A stretch of DNA of 64,000 bases from Clusia tigrina. Lineage: Eukaryota; Arthropoda; Insecta; Diptera; Clusiidae. The notes beneath the pieces are model-generated. The model did not search any database and was not told the DNA's origin. It saw nothing but the letters and a program-made list of their open reading frames with translations. Positions 34,185-53,839 of this stretch are shown piece by piece. A program made the translations under genes and the position numbers. The DNA is taken from positions 109,327,216 to 109,391,215 of the forward strand of contig OV050030.1 in the NCBI GenBank assembly GCA_920105625.2, read 5' to 3'. Within the stretch, counting starts at the first letter, position 1. Each line of letters begins with the position of its first letter.

Positions 34185-35340
34185 CGAAGAGCAAGACATG
34201 GCGGCTTCACTGCTTAGTTTCGGTAATCACTTCTTCGTTTGAGATGAATCTTTTTCCTGCGAGCCATTTTTTCAAGTTTGGAGACAGGAAAAAGTCAGTA
34301 GGAGCTTAATCTGGACTATAAGGTGGATTATTAACCAATTCGTAGTGTATTTCAAGTAATTTTAGCATCGTATCTAATGCTGTGTGAACCGGTGCGTTGT
34401 CTTGAAGAAAGAGCATTTTTTTTCTTCTTTAAATGTGGTCGTTTTTCCTTGATTGCATCAATCAATTGATCCAATAATGCACGATAATACTTTCCTGTGA
34501 TTGTGGATCCTTTTTCAAGATAATCGATGAGCAATATTCCGTGCGCATCCCAAAATACAGTGGCCATAACCTTTCCAGCCGATTTCACTGCCTTCGCCTT
34601 CTTCGGAGCACTTCCACTAGCTTCCACCCATTGTTTCGATTGATTTTTGGTTTCAGGTGTGTAGTGGTGGACCCACGTTTCATCAACAGTTATTAATCGA
34701 CGCCAAAAATCAACAGGATTACGCTTTATCATGTCCAAATACCGCTGTGAAGTGGTCTGTCGAACTGTTCGACACTGAGCAAACGCGGCACACATCTTGC
34801 CGATAGCTTTTTCATATGCAAATGTTCATGCAAAATGTTGAACACACGTTCATATGATATGTTTACCATTTCAACAATCTCACGCAACTTGACTCGGCGA
34901 TCATTCATAACAATATCGAGGATGTTCTTGATATTTTCTTCAGTAACCACCTCTTTTGGCCTTCCTGTTGATGGTATTGTTGCAGTGCTTCTTCGGCCGC
35001 GTTTAAATTCAACAATCCAATATTTTACCATGTAATCTGATGGAGCACACTCACCGTAATGTTAATCGAGCTTTTCTTTTGTCTCTTTCGCCGTTTTCCC
35101 TTTCAAATAATAGTGTTTAATCACTGCACGAAATTCGCTTTTTTCCATTTTTCAAGAAACATAAAAGTTGGTTACTTCAAACGACTACAACAAATAAACG
35201 AATCGATGAATTTGGGTGAAATTTTAACAGCTGACGTTTGACAAATCGCAATTTCTTTTAAAAAAAAGTTTTTGTGTTTGTGCTGCCATCTAGCGCTAGG
35301 TAGCTTCAATATCAATCCGCCCTCGTAGTCAACTAATTTA
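34185..35340 (-). mobile_element. Second mariner family, 3' end lost
   Basis: The 5' end on the minus strand reads GACTACGAGGGCGGATTGAT (about 35330), followed by a leader and the transposase frame. No matching inverted repeat is found at the other side, where homology stops near 34190 just after the LINE's CCTA tail. The copy is truncated at its 3' side. Confidence 0.7.
34190..35148 (-). pseudogene. mariner transposase (DD34D type), disrupted
   Basis: It starts MEKSEFRAVIKHYYLKGKTA at 35148 with a stop soon after. The frame resumes as VKYWIVEFKRGRRS, GRPKEVVTEENIKNI and VKLREIVEMVNIS, the helix-turn-helix region. The catalytic part holds ITVDETWVHHYTPETK (first Asp), the linker YLEKGSTITGKYY, and, after a frameshift in a poly(A) stretch, LQDNAPVHTA (second Asp) and NNPPYSPD-stop-APTDFF (third Asp). 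About 34 residues separate the last two, the mariner spacing. Frameshifts and stops make it inactive, but all three catalytic residues are still encoded. Confidence 0.8.
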
Positions 35341-35419
35341 TACACTACACACAATGGGTCTATCAACAAAGATTGTGAATTTGATTCCGGGCATACACCA
35401 AACAACAAAATACTCAGGA

Positions 35420-36885
35420 ATTATCAGAGTATTTTGAAACCTATATAGGAGTAAAGCAGTGTTGCCTACTATCCCCACTATTTATATTATATCTAAATGA
35501 ATTAGGGGGTGTCCACGTTTGCAATACAAATGTAAGGCTACTGCTGTATGAAGATCACATAGTGTTGTTAGCTGATAAGCCAGAAACCGTACATCATATG
35601 ATACACCATATCTACTGTCGAGAACGGAATATGGAGGTTAATCTCAGCAAATCTGCAATTATGGTGTTCCGCATGGGTGGCAGGCTATCGGCCAATAAAA
35701 ACTGGACCTTCAATAGAGAGCCAGTAAAAATTACTCATCAATATTGCTATTTAGGCGTAACGCTAACACCCAGAATGACATTTGGGAAACACATTAATGC
35801 ACGAAATACGGCAGCAAAAAATTACATAAATGCAACGTGGCAGAATCTATTAATTAAAAACAAAGTATCGCTAACAGCTAAATGGAAAATATTTCAAGCA
35901 TTGTTTCGATCTACACAAGCATACGCAGCGCAGGTTTGGGGTTATACATTACATGAGGAAGTCAACAAATTGCAAAGATATTTTTTAAAGAGTGCTAAAA
36001 CTCCCAGAGATTACACCAAATTATGCCCTAACACTGGAGACTGGTGCGGAAGAAAGCGCTCTGTACACCCTTGGGCTACATTTGCAGTATATCTACAAAA
36101 CGTTGTACTTATATAAGGAACAGAGACTTCCACACAGGCTGTCCAAAGCACTACTAAGAAAATATCTGATGTGGTCAAGAGAAGTAAAGAAACTGGGCTC
36201 TGATTTTAATTTAAGATTTGAGGACAATATGAGAGAAGAAGAGTGGCATGGGCAAGCAAAGCTATTACTTCATAGTCCGAAAACAGAGTTCATTGAAGAA
36301 GCCCGTCGGAAAGCTGGTGCAGATCTAGATTTTATAAATTCCTGAGACCCTTTGGAGGAAATATGTACTCTTCGCACAATCTACCACTACACTGTATAAC
36401 AACATTATGCAAAGCTCCCTGTGATGTACTACCGTTAAATTCTAACAGGCTTGGAACCACAAGTACCTCATTGCATTTTGTACAATATGCATTATGTGCA
36501 AAGATGAAAACTTGCTTCATTTTATGGGAAGATGCACATACTAAAAGTATAGAGCAGTTTATTTAAGAAATAAATCGGTAAATGCAGAAGAAGTTATTGA
36601 TATTTTAATCGGAGATAAGCTGGAAGAGTGTGGCAAACTATATATTAAGTTCATTACAATTTCGAAAAGATATACTTTGAAGTTTTCGTTTAAAGAACTC
36701 TTACTATTATATATATACCACTCTTACTATTATATATTTACTTATTTAACACAAACAAATATTAGGATACATAAACTGATCTATGGCAGAAGGCTTGACG
36801 CCATGCCGATCTCAGGGTCTCTATAATAAACTAATTTTGTGAAAATTTGCTTTTAATTTTATAAATAAAGACTTTATTACTACTA
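35420..36885 (+). mobile_element. LINE RT fragment of unassigned clade (LINE-D), (TAC)n tail
   Basis: It begins inside RT at YFETYIGVKQCCLLSPLF and passes LLLYEDHIVLLADKP, where the catalytic YADD has become YEDH. An open stretch follows (35562-36116: ERNMEVNLSKSAIMVFRMGG, HQYCYLGVTLTPRMTFGKHI). A C-terminal part then runs across a frameshift to about 36345 and weakly to 36680 (ALCAKMKTCFILW, EEVIDILIGDKLEECG). The 3' end is a short TACTACTACTAC run at 36876-36888. It is 5' truncated and catalytically dead. The clade is uncertain and distinct from LINE-A to C. Confidence 0.7.
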
Positions 36886-36994
36886 CTACTAGAGAAAACA
36901 AATCGAATTATTGTACGACTTACTAGCCGTTGCTTTAGCGCGGCTATAGAAGGAAGAATCCGGAAGTCGTTACAATATATATAAATACAATATA

Positions 36995-36997
<3 letters not shown>
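36690..36997. other. LINE-D 3' flank and spacer
   Basis: This contains a short direct repeat (ACTCTTACTATTATATAT, about 36697 and 36720) and the LINE tail, then ordinary sequence up to the TA tract. Confidence 0.4.

Positions 36998-37077
<80 letters not shown>
36998..37077. repeat. (TA)n microsatellite
   Basis: About 80 bp of TA. It ends exactly where TGTTAAAAGC, the start of a putative copia LTR, begins. Confidence 0.95.
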
Positions 37078-37081
<4 letters not shown>

Positions 37082-37900
37082 AAAAGCAACATTGTTTAAT
37101 GGCAACACTATTTCAACTTTATTATTTGACATTTCTCACTTCTTTACTAACAGTCTTTTCAACCTTGCAAATAAGGAAACGTGCCTATTTAATTGAACTC
37201 GCTCGTGTTTTAATTCAATAGGTTATGGGCCCAGCGTAGTTCAATTAAATAAAAGTTAATGTACATACATATTTGCATTTTTCTTTTGAGTTCTTCTTAA
37301 TTAATTAAATAAAATAATTGGGTTCAACAAGACTGAGGATTCCATCCATATTTCCCACCGATTAAACAACAGCAACTACAGGTTGTGGAAGTTCAATCTC
37401 GATGCAGAATTAAAAGGTCACGGGAATAGTAGATTCGGTATCCCAAGAACAAAAGGATTTGTGGATGAAGCGTAATTGTAAAGCCATGGGAATTCTTATT
37501 TCTTCTATCGAAAAAGCTCAAGCAAACCATGTGCTTTCATGTACCAGTTCGAACGAAGTCTATGCTAAGTTGAGAAATATCCACGACAAACAAAGTGAAG
37601 TGAATATTATGTGCCTTTATAAAGAATATTTCTCGCCACGAATTCAGGAAGATGATTTAGTTGCAGCATATGTGCCGAAAGTGCCATTCTTAGCAGCAGA
37701 AATAGACGCACAAGGAGAAAAGTTATCCGACAACATGAAGATGGTACGAATTATAAGTAGTTTGCCACCAAGGTACCAAAACTTCACAACCGTGTGGTAC
37801 AACATAAAAGAAGGCAGAACTATAGAAAATTTAATGGCAATGCAAGAAACTAGAAGAATATGAACTCAAAAAGAACAGCGATGCATAGTTGACGTTTTGC
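37078..37900 (+). mobile_element. Ty1/copia 5' fragment: LTR, primer-binding site and gag
   Basis: A putative LTR of about 140 bp (TGTTAAAAGC...TTTTAATTCA) is followed by GGTTATGGGCCCAG at about 37221. This matches the internal initiator-tRNA-Met primer site used by fly copia elements. A leader and a copia-type gag then follow. Everything downstream of gag (protease, integrase, RT, 3' LTR) is missing. The LTR left edge abuts (TA)n. Confidence 0.75.
37370..37863 (+). pseudogene. copia Gag (UBN2/retrotran_gag_2-like)
   Basis: The start region reads NYRLWKFNLDAELKGHG at 37378 in one frame and, after a frameshift near 37465, gives an open 134-codon block. That block has WMKRNCKAMGILISSIEKAQ, SSNEVYAKLRNIHDKQS, MCLYKEYFS and MVRIISSLPPRYQNFTTVW, the conserved core of copia Gag, which assembles the particle. 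It stops after MQETRRI at 37861. No CCHC knuckle follows. Confidence 0.75.
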
Positions 37901-38394
37901 GACTGAAAATTATTTATAAATAGATTCAGATTTATTAGACTGCTAAAAGCAAAAAGAGCTGTGTAGAACTTAAGTCCCACTCAATTTAAATTTCGATTCC
38001 ACGCCTATTCTGTTCGATTTACAGAACACCAAGCGAAATCGAAACGAATCGTTTTTTAGAACAGGTCCGAAAAAGCAAAGAGACTTTCCATTAAAGTACT
38101 AGATACTTTTTTTAAATTTTGTTCCAAGTGTGCCAAATATTTTGCTCCATCAAAATTGGGAAACACTGAAGTTTTTGTTTATTTCTATTTTAATGTGCTG
38201 AAAAATATAGATACAAGTTTTATTACTGCAGCTTCAAACACACTTCAAATAAATTACATCACATTGATGTTGCGCCTTTTGTTTTAAAATTAATTAATAA
38301 AATGCAACTTCAGTAAATTTTTATATATTGTATATATATACATTGTACACATAGTAGTTTTATCTCTTACCATGAAAAACACAACGAAATGACA
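37901..38394. other. No recognisable feature
   Basis: AT-rich spacer between the copia fragment and an RTE fragment. Confidence 0.4.
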
Positions 38395-38640
38395 AAACCT
38401 TGGTGGCTCGATGGACCAAGTGGAACCTTGACCTCTCAAAATTTTCCACACCAGAAGTCGCGATCTTATGCAATCGTCTTCCAGTTTTTTAAACCGATGT
38501 AGTTTGCGTCCACTACGGTATCTTTCCATCTTTTTTTTCGGCGTCGTCGTTTTCTGCGTATGTAGCCAGCCGTCTAGGCGTATACAGCATAATAATTTTG
38601 TGATAGGTGGTGTCAGAGATGTCGATGTTTGCAATAAATA
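38395..38640 (-). mobile_element. RTE-clade LINE fragment
   Basis: The minus strand gives LQTSTSLTPPIT, then KKKMERYRSGRKLHRFKKLE and LVWKILRGQGSTWSIEP. The same words occur in the RTE remnant at 19335-19590 (TTPKKRYRRGRKLHRFKKL, LVWKIWRGQGSTWCIEP). The two are therefore copies of one RTE family, and this one is about 245 bp long. Confidence 0.75.
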
Positions 38641-39685
38641 TAAAACGTCTTATGTTGACTTAAAACTACACGCTTAAGTTATTAAGGGCGAGTAAAACAC
38701 AAATTTGATTTGCGGTAAGAAATCAGCACTCAAATTGACATAGAAATTGTCATATACCACCAAATATGGAATCAAAACTAACTTGATACAACATAATAAT
38801 ACGGACTATTTGTCCAATTTTAAAGTGAACTTAATGTATAACAGGAGCCGCATTTTTTTAAATGCTGACAAAAATTATAAAAATATTTTTAGGCTATATT
38901 TCCAATAAAAAGTAAATTCTTCGTTCCGATTCCATGTTGTATTCGTCTGAATGTGCAATACTAATCAACACAGAAAAGGTTTTAACAGCATAACTTCACA
39001 CTACAAAATATTACTTTTTTATTTAGTATTCGCAACGCTGTCTAATTGGTATACACCAGAGACCATAGAGAACTTGTACGTCAAATTTTCTGATGTTAAA
39101 AAAAACTGTATTTGTTTATCATTAGTTGTCTATATGGATAGGTTGTTTATCATTGGTTAACCAGAATTCTAAAGAAAATCAGCCACACCACTACAGTTTT
39201 GCACATGTTAAGTTTGCGCAAAACAAGTCATTTCTCTGTATTCTCTGGTTTGGATACTGATTACAGAGTAATATATTCATTTTCTTATTTTTTAAAGTTA
39301 GACACAAAATTGCAAACTTCTAATATATAGCTCACTCAAACGATCTTAAAAAATAACGTTGCTATTACCTATTTCCCTTATCTTGCTCGATTCCCTTAGA
39401 TAATCCATGCGGGTCTTTTGGTTTAAAAAAGGTTCTGAAAATAAAAATACTATAAAAATAAGTAGAAGTCTTAGTTTACACGCACGTTATGGATTTCTGC
39501 GACATTTTAAACTAGCTTTTCGATCTTTTAAAATTTTTATAAAATACAGTCAGTCTAGGACGCGGGATACCAAATGAGTTGCCACATATACGGTCTCAAA
39601 AATTTTAAAATGGAAAACTGGAATATAATCAGGATACTTCCAATAGGTACTTTAATACCTAAAATATATAAAAGTCTAATGTTAA
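38641..39685. other. No recognisable feature
   Basis: About 1 kb of AT-rich, stop-filled sequence without repeats shared with the rest of the window. Confidence 0.4.
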
Positions 39686-39689
39686 AGAG

Positions 39690-40136
<447 letters not shown>

Positions 40137-40499
40137 TGGGTGGCCAAATTATTAGTTACACTATAGTTTTCCTTATTAATTAAGATTCAACTGCTTTTAA
40201 TACGCATATAAATTTATTTCTTGTACCAGATGTTTTCATATTTTAATTTTGGCAATACTGTTAAATATTTTGTCCAGTGTCAACAATGATTGGTGACCTT
40301 AGAGTGGAGTTGTAGATCATTATCTGTAATTCTGCTTTGAAGTGTGAAATATGCAATTTTGAGGTTATACTGTTTTGAAGCGAAAATATTGTTATAACGT
40401 GCTTTTTGGACACTGAACTTTTGAAGTAACGATAATATAGTGCAATTTTGTTTAAAAATATCGTATTCGAGTGTATAGTGTATTCGGTGCTTGTGAAAA

Positions 40500-41638
40500 A
40501 TGGGAAAAACCAAAGATGTTTCCCCAGAAAAGATTTCTGAAATTTGTGCATTAATAAATCATTCAGGTCTTCCTCAAAGAAAAATTGCTTCACTTGCAAA
40601 TGTTAATGTGATGACAGTGAAGCGAATTAAAGCGAAACTTGATCAAAAACAACCTTTTGGAAGTCAGAGAAGTGGAAAATGTGGACGAAAACGAATTACT
40701 ACGCTTCGAGATGAGCGAAAAATTCGTGACATTTGTTTGGAAAACAGGAGAAAATGTACGAAGGAGTTGACGAAAATTATAAATGCAGCCGGCGTTACTA
40801 TTTCTGCTAGAACCACTAGGCGTCGTCTTGTAGAAATGGGGTTCAATTGCTGTAGACCAGCGAAAAAACCAAAACTGACTCCATCCATGAAGTCAAAACG
40901 CTTCGCTTGGGCTAAACCACATCGACACATGACGGTTGCAAACTGGGAAAATGTAAATATTTATGTTTTTATACTTAATTTTGGTTGATTCAGTAATATT
41001 TGTTGTCCTTGTGTTCCATTTAATTGAATATCTGCAATATTTCAATTTTTTTCAAGGTTTGCTTCTCAGACGAGTCTCACATCGAAATGATGATGGATAA
41101 ATCTTCATTTGTTCGGCGAAGACAGGGCGAGAAATATAATCCTGACTGTCTGGTAGAGACTGTTAAACATCCTCCGAAAATAATGGTGTGGTCAGTTATC
41201 AGTGGGATAGGCACAGGACGCCTTTACATAGTCGATGGCATGATGAGGCAGGATCAGTACAAAAAAGTATTGGAGACAAGACTGATTCCTCAGATCAAAG
41301 AATGGTTTGCTGATACTTCTGAATGCACTTTTATGCATGATTCCGCTCCTTGTCACAAAGCTAAATCTGTAACAACATTCTTAGAGATGAAGAAAATCAA
41401 AGTTTTGCCTTGGCCAGGTAATTCTCCAGACTTGAACCCCATCGAGAATGCCTGGGAGCTGTTGAAGCGGAAAATCTCGAAAGAAAATACCACAAACAAA
41501 CAAAATCTTATAGAGGAATTAATTAAAGTCTGGCATCACAATGAAAAACTAAAAGAAAATGTTCAAAAATGCATTCAGAGCATGCCAAAAAGGGTGCAAG
41601 CTGTAATTGATGCCAAAGGAGGTTCTACGAAATATTAA
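40500..41638 (+). CDS. Tc1 transposase (DD34E), two exons
   Basis: Exon 1 is 40500-40952 and exon 2 is 41057-41638, giving about 344 residues, the usual Tc1 length. The intron starts GTAAAT and ends TTTTTTTCAAG, and it joins ANWEN to VCFSDESH in phase 0, restoring the conserved W-x-x-V-x-FSDES motif. The N-terminus holds two helix-turn-helix units (LPQRKIASLANVNVMTVKRI and TTRRRLVEMGF) that bind the inverted repeats. The catalytic triad is D in FSDES, D in MHDSAPCH and E in LNPIENAW, with 34 residues between the last two. The enzyme cuts and pastes the element at TA sites. Without splicing the frame stops 12 codons into the intron, at 40986-40988, which would give a DNA-binding-only protein. 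Confidence 0.9.
40953..41056 (+). other. Putative 104-bp spliceosomal intron in the Tc1 transposase
   Basis: The donor is AAT|GTAAATATT and the acceptor TTTTTTTCAAG|GTTTG, with a strong T run before AG. It is AT-rich, of fly-like length and contains in-frame stops. Removing it restores a continuous family-conserved protein across the junction. Confidence 0.8.
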
Positions 41639-41832
41639 GAGATTTTTCAAAAAATTTTGTAATATTTTTTTTTCCTCAAATATATATTTTTAAAACAAAA
41701 GAATTTATTTTTAATTGAATTTACCTTAAAGAACGAATAAAAGGATAAATTTCTACTATTTTAAAATGTTATACGGCTTCTAACTAAACAAAATGCAATT
41801 TTTGCATGTGTAACTAATAATTTGGCCACCCA

Positions 41833-46879
<5,047 letters not shown>

Positions 46880-46890
46880 TCCTCCCCCGT

Positions 46891-49800
46891 CTAGAATTTT
46901 GGGAACCACAGTGATTCCGAAATGAACCTGGCTATGTCCTTGATGTTGATGGAAGATAGTTCGGTTAAGGAAGTGAAGAAAGATGAGCCTAGGAATTTTA
47001 ATCTACGCCTGGCCAGAGCTGGGCACTGACACATGAGATGAAGTACTGTTTCTTCCTCCTCCTCAGAGCCACAGCTGAGACAGAAGTCATTGTGGGGCAG
47101 TGCTAATCTTTCAGCGTGTTTCCCGATCAGGCAGTGTCCCGTTAGCACATTTATTATAGTGCCGATGGAGTTCCTGCTGATATTGAGTAGCTGACTAGTA
47201 CGCCTAATGTCGATAGTGCTCCAGGTTTGTCTGGCAATACTACAGGTATGTTCATTTACCCAGGCTTTTTTAGCTGCCTCAAGGTAGTCATGTTTGACCG
47301 TGGCCAGTGGGACACCTACATCAAAAGAGGGAGAGATGTCAGGGAGCAGCGTACCTATTTTGGCCAATTCATCGGCCTCGCAGTTTCCTAGAATGTCGCT
47401 ATGTCCAGGCACCCAGCATATATGAACTTGTGAGTTATCGGAGACGACGTTCAGGGAGGAGCGGCAATCGAGTACAAGCTTAGAGGTAGTGAATACACCA
47501 GCCAGTGGCTTGACTGCCGCCTGACTGTCCGTGAATATGCGTATCATCACATCGCATACTTCATTTCGAATAAGCCACTTGGACGCTTGGAATATTGCCA
47601 TTACTTCCGCCTGAAAGACGCTGCAATGGTCAGGGAGACGATAGGAGAGCTTGATTCCAAGTTTTCTGGAGAAGATTCCGCAACCGACCTTATTCTCCAG
47701 TTTGGAGCCATCCGTATATATGTCAATGGAACTGCCAGTGACCACTAAATTGTTAGACCATTCCTCTCTACTAGGAATGTAAGTGTCGAACCCGTGGTTT
47801 AGATTAAGTGTAGAGCACGTATAGTCAACGTCCGCCTGTACGGGCGTGTCTTGCATCAGAATATTGGCGTGGCCCAGATTCAGTCTAGTCCAACGCGATA
47901 TAGAATTGAGTCTGGTTGCCGAGCATTTTGCTTGTTGCCTAACCAGAAGCCTAGTGGGCAACCAATGTAGGAATGCAAATAGAGCTTTGGTGGAGGTGGT
48001 ACGCAGAGCCCCTGTTATCATAACCGCTGCTGTTCTTCTAACCTTGTCAAGAGGTTTTAGGTTCGCCGCCTTGTCGGTTGCGGGCCACCAGAAGACAGCG
48101 CCGTAGAGAAAGTACGGCTCAACCACCGCCGCATAGAGCCAGGACATGGTTCGAGGTTGGACGCCCCATGTTGTACCCACGGCCCTCTTGCAGCAGTACA
48201 GAGCACACGTGGCTTTACGTACCCTCTCCGCCAAATTTGCTTTCCAATAGAGCTTAGGGTCCAGGATCAAACCTAGATACTTGACGCTATTGCTTAGGCT
48301 AAGCGTGTTCCCATTAAGTTTGGGTAGGTCAAAACTTGGTATTTTGTGCTTCCTGGTGAAGAGCATGACCTCAGTTTTGGAAGGGTTGACATCTAGGCCA
48401 ACTTCGAGACACCGTTGGGACAGAATGCTAAGAGTGTAGTTTAGCTTTTCTGATAGTGTTGACAGATATTTACCGGAAACAGAGATAGCAATGTCGTCCG
48501 CATAAGCTATAGTGTTGCAGCCGGTCTGATCTAATCTCCTAAGTAGTGTGTTCACCGTCAAGTTCCATATGAGGGGTGAGAGCACACCGCCTTGTGGAGT
48601 ACCTCTCTTGACAGTCCTTTTAGCATGTACGTTTCCTATTGAGGAGCTAATGACGCGTGTTTTCAGTAGCTGTTCGATGAACCTAACCAAGCTGGGGTCC
48701 AGGTTCAGGTTTACCAAGGATTTCGTGATGGCGGAGGGACAAATATTGTTGAATGCCCCTTCTATATCGAGAAATACTGCAAGGGTATTGTTGGCAAGAG
48801 ATTTCTCTACTTGCTCAATGAGCACGTGAAGCGCTGTTTCTACAGACTTGCCTTTAGTGTAGGCATGTTGTGATTTGGAAAGGCACGTGGAATTGATAGA
48901 GCTCCTGATATGTATATCAAGGACTCTTTCCAGTGTTTTCAAAAGAAAGGAGGACAGGCTAATTGGCCTATAGTCCTTAGGCTTGGTGTGGGTCGACTTT
49001 CCCGCTTTAGGGATGAAAACTACTCGAGCTTCTCTCCAGCTTATGGGAATGTACGACCATCTTAGGCATGCATTGTAAATATGCAGTAGCCAGGGCGCAA
49101 CCGCACTTGCAGTGTGCTGAATGTCCGCGGGAATGATACCATCAGGCCCGGGAGATTTAAAAGGCTTAAAGCTGTTGATGGCCCAATGGATATGCGTGTT
49201 GGTCAATTGAAATTGGGTTGAGTGACTTAAAGAGTGGTTGGTGTTAAAAGACCTGCAATCCACAAAGATTTCATTCCCCGGGAAGTGTGTTTCTATTAGG
49301 GCGTCCAAAGTGTCGGTTTCAGAGTCGGTCCAGGTGCCGTCCGATCTCTGAATGCATTCCAGAGCCCGAGGGGTGGTATTGAGAATCCTCCGGAGTCTAC
49401 TTGTCTCGGACGAGCTTTCTATGTTGCCACAGAAGTCACGCCAAGACGCTCGTTTGGATCTCCTAACCATATACTTGAGTTCCCTTTGTTTGTCTTTGAA
49501 AGGGAGCCAGTCATTAGTGGCTTTGGCTCTGTTGAAGAGCTTGCGACATACTTTTCGTAGCTCGGCAATTTCCGAATTCCACCAAGGGGGTTTTGTTTTT
49601 CCTCTTGGTTTCGGGAAGTTGCAGGCTGATTTGGCAGCAGAGTTAAATAGTGCTGTAATGGTTTCAACCGCTCGATCTATATCGAGGTGATTGTTGATCG
49701 TGGGAGGAGTCGACTGCAGGCCCGACTCCATAATGGTCTGGAATCGTGTCCAGTCAGTTCTTTTCCTGTTAGTGTGTCTTTTGCGCTCAGCCGTATCTAA

Positions 49801-50472
49801 CGTATCTGAGATCGCAATTCTAAAACAGATGTAACAGTGGTCCGAGAAGGAGCATTCCTGCAGAACGCGCCAGCTCGAAATAAGGTGAGACGAGTGATTA
49901 TTACCAAGAGTTAGATCGAGAACCTCCCTTCTATTTGATGCAATGAAGGTTGGCTCTCTCCTCCTGTTAGTAATTACTAAGTCGTTAGTAATAATAAAAT
50001 CAAAGAGTGACTCACCCCGCTCGTTGGTATCCGTGCTGCCCCACACCTCGTGATGGGCATTGGCATCGGCCCCGATGACTACCGGGATGTGCTTTCTGTT
50101 AGCCTCCTCTACCAGTAGCCTTACAGCATCCGGAGGCAGCGTCAGCCCGTGGTCATGCGCCATGTAGCTGCTGACGATCCATATAGCCATGGTGTTGGTG
50201 GAAATAACCATGGCTACATTATCCTTGTCGCTAAACCTGTGAAGAAGAAGAGCGTTAATATTGTTCTTGACGAGAATACAGGCTCTGGGTTTACCTCGAT
50301 CCTGCACGAATACTGTGCGGTATCCGCTAGTAGTGAGTCCGCGAACCTGATCATTTACGACCCAAGGTTCTTGGACCAGTATGAGTTCCTCTCCTTTTTG
50401 AGTCAGGTGGAGGATCAGGGCTGCTGAGGCAGCCATGGAATGGTGAAGGTTAATCTGTAATACCCTCACCAT
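46891..50472 (-). CDS. LINE-C copy 2 ORF2: endonuclease, RT, RNase H, intact
   Basis: An uninterrupted 1,193-codon frame. The APE-type endonuclease (residues 1-225) has [24 protein letters not shown] and [13 protein letters not shown] (about 430-720) has [72 protein letters not shown] and the catalytic [11 protein letters not shown] (about residue 657). RNase H (about 913-1045) has [32 protein letters not shown] and [18 protein letters not shown], so its acidic centre is complete. The C-terminus has a zinc-like [20 protein letters not shown]. It would nick target DNA and copy LINE RNA there. The start overlaps the ORF1 end by 23 nt. Confidence 0.93.
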   Translation of the reverse strand: MVRVLQINLHHSMAASAALILHLTQKGEELILVQEPWVVNDQVRGLTTSGYRTVFVQDRGKPRACILVKNNINALLLHRFSDKDNVAMVISTNTMAIWIVSSYMAHDHGLTLPPDAVRLLVEEANRKHIPVVIGADANAHHEVWGSTDTNERGESLFDFIITNDLVITNRRREPTFIASNRREVLDLTLGNNHSSHLISSWRVLQECSFSDHCYICFRIAISDTLDTAERKRHTNRKRTDWTRFQTIMESGLQSTPPTINNHLDIDRAVETITALFNSAAKSACNFPKPRGKTKPPWWNSEIAELRKVCRKLFNRAKATNDWLPFKDKQRELKYMVRRSKRASWRDFCGNIESSSETSRLRRILNTTPRALECIQRSDGTWTDSETDTLDALIETHFPGNEIFVDCRSFNTNHSLSHSTQFQLTNTHIHWAINSFKPFKSPGPDGIIPADIQHTASAVAPWLLHIYNACLRWSYIPISWREARVVFIPKAGKSTHTKPKDYRPISLSSFLLKTLERVLDIHIRSSINSTCLSKSQHAYTKGKSVETALHVLIEQVEKSLANNTLAVFLDIEGAFNNICPSAITKSLVNLNLDPSLVRFIEQLLKTRVISSSIGNVHAKRTVKRGTPQGGVLSPLIWNLTVNTLLRRLDQTGCNTIAYADDIAISVSGKYLSTLSEKLNYTLSILSQRCLEVGLDVNPSKTEVMLFTRKHKIPSFDLPKLNGNTLSLSNSVKYLGLILDPKLYWKANLAERVRKATCALYCCKRAVGTTWGVQPRTMSWLYAAVVEPYFLYGAVFWWPATDKAANLKPLDKVRRTAAVMITGALRTTSTKALFAFLHWLPTRLLVRQQAKCSATRLNSISRWTRLNLGHANILMQDTPVQADVDYTCSTLNLNHGFDTYIPSREEWSNNLVVTGSSIDIYTDGSKLENKVGCGIFSRKLGIKLSYRLPDHCSVFQAEVMAIFQASKWLIRNEVCDVMIRIFTDSQAAVKPLAGVFTTSKLVLDCRSSLNVVSDNSQVHICWVPGHSDILGNCEADELAKIGTLLPDISPSFDVGVPLATVKHDYLEAAKKAWVNEHTCSIARQTWSTIDIRRTSQLLNISRNSIGTIINVLTGHCLIGKHAERLALPHNDFCLSCGSEEEEETVLHLMCQCPALARRRLKFLGSSFFTSLTELSSINIKDIARFISESLWFPKF

Positions 50473-51447
50473 TCCCGGAGGTGGCCATCATCGTCACGTT
50501 GGCTGCCTCCTCTTCTGACAGAGGAGAATCACCAACGTCGTCGATATTGGTTATCGGACGTCCGCAGAAACTGCCTACCGATTCTGAGGCCGAAGCGTAA
50601 CTGTCCCCATCATCGAAGGTGAGATCCGGTTCGGCCTGAACGGGGGGCTTGTATGCACCCTGGTTGTCGCTCCTATAGACCTTGAGCGAGATCGAACTAA
50701 AACCATAGTTGATCTCTCCCTTTTTGGCATTAATAGGAGCTAGAGAGTCCTCATTAAGAATAATGATTATCTCTCGAGAGTTACCCTTGGGCTCGCTTAT
50801 TTTAGCAACCTTCCAGTCATCCGTGGGGAGGTCGTAATTGCTGAGCCTCAGCAACTCCAGAATTTCTTCCGGCGAGGAGTGCTCTGCCGGTACCCAGGCC
50901 CTAGAACGCGGGCGGTTCGGGATCTGGTCTCTGGGAACTGGGAAATGTCTTTATCAGACATTGAAGCGGGGTCGGCAGACTCCAACCTTTGCAGAATCCT
51001 GAAGGCGGACCTCCGGGTTCTGTACGCCCGTGTAGACGCATTCACATACGTGCGAGCACCTGAAGGGAGATTGGTGCTGGGGCCCGTGCTGGAGGAGGTC
51101 GGCTTATTTGCCGAAGCTCTCCCTGCACCAGTCCGAGGAGCGGACGGAGGGGCGACCCTAACACCCGGCCTAGCAGCCCTGGTGCTGGGGTGGTCCGAAG
51201 CGTGGTATTTGTGACCCTGTGAGGATGCGCTTGTGGCTGGGAGCGGTGCTGGCCTTTTGGCCGTAACACCCGACGACATCCTTGGTCTTGCGACAAATGT
51301 CCAAGACGAAGTTGTTGCTGCGCTTAAGGCTGTCTTTTGCCTAACTAAGCTCGTTGTTGGTTTTGGCTCCCCTTGTGGGTTGGCCGCTGGTTTTTTGTTG
51401 GATTTTGATTTTGAAAAGGTGTCAATGCAAAAAGGGTCCCCACTCAA
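50450..51447 (-). pseudogene. LINE-C copy 2 ORF1, internally deleted and frameshifted
   Basis: The first frame (51447-50848) starts MSGDPFCIDTFSKSKSN, is rich in Ser, Thr, Pro and basic residues, and contains NASTRAYRTRRSAFRILQRL as in LINE-B. After MSDKDISQFPE the frame shifts; the other frame reads IPNRPRSRAWVPAEHSSPEE and then LRLSNYDLPTDDWKVAKISE and EINYGFSSISLKVYRS, the end of a DUF4780-like domain. Compared with LINE-B, about 130 residues or more between these blocks are missing. ORF1 ends in SPLSEEEAANV...GITD with the stop at 50450. The copy therefore has a good ORF2 but a defective RNA-binding ORF1. Confidence 0.85.
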
Positions 51448-51929
51448 AGCCGCTATCTCAGTACGAATATGTAGTCACCTTATTGGTCCCATGGTTATCT
51501 ATGCAAATGCAGGGAGGCCATGCGAGGGTTGGCACAAGTCCTTATGGGCGCGAGTGCTCAGAGCCAGACCAGTGCTAATTGGGAGCTAGTCTCAACCAAA
51601 CCTACATCGTCAACCAAATGACGACGTACATCGAACGTACTTTGAGGCCTGCCAAGGTTTTAACGGGACGGAGACGGATGTGACCTTAAACTGGAGCCGT
51701 TCGCACTGGGTTTCACCCCAGTGGTAATTGGTCCAGAAGCCACACCCGCCAGCCCAAGAGCAATCAAATAAAAAAGATTGTTGGGGGGTAGTCCGTGGAC
51801 GAATAGGGTCGTGCCGTCTGACATCAGATGCTCTCCACAGGGAGGTTGCACCGGATGCCGGGGGGGGGGGGGTATAGACCATTTAGCGCTATCCAGAGTG
51901 CACGACGAGGAGGCGATCTACATTACACT

Positions 51930-53839
<1,910 letters not shown>

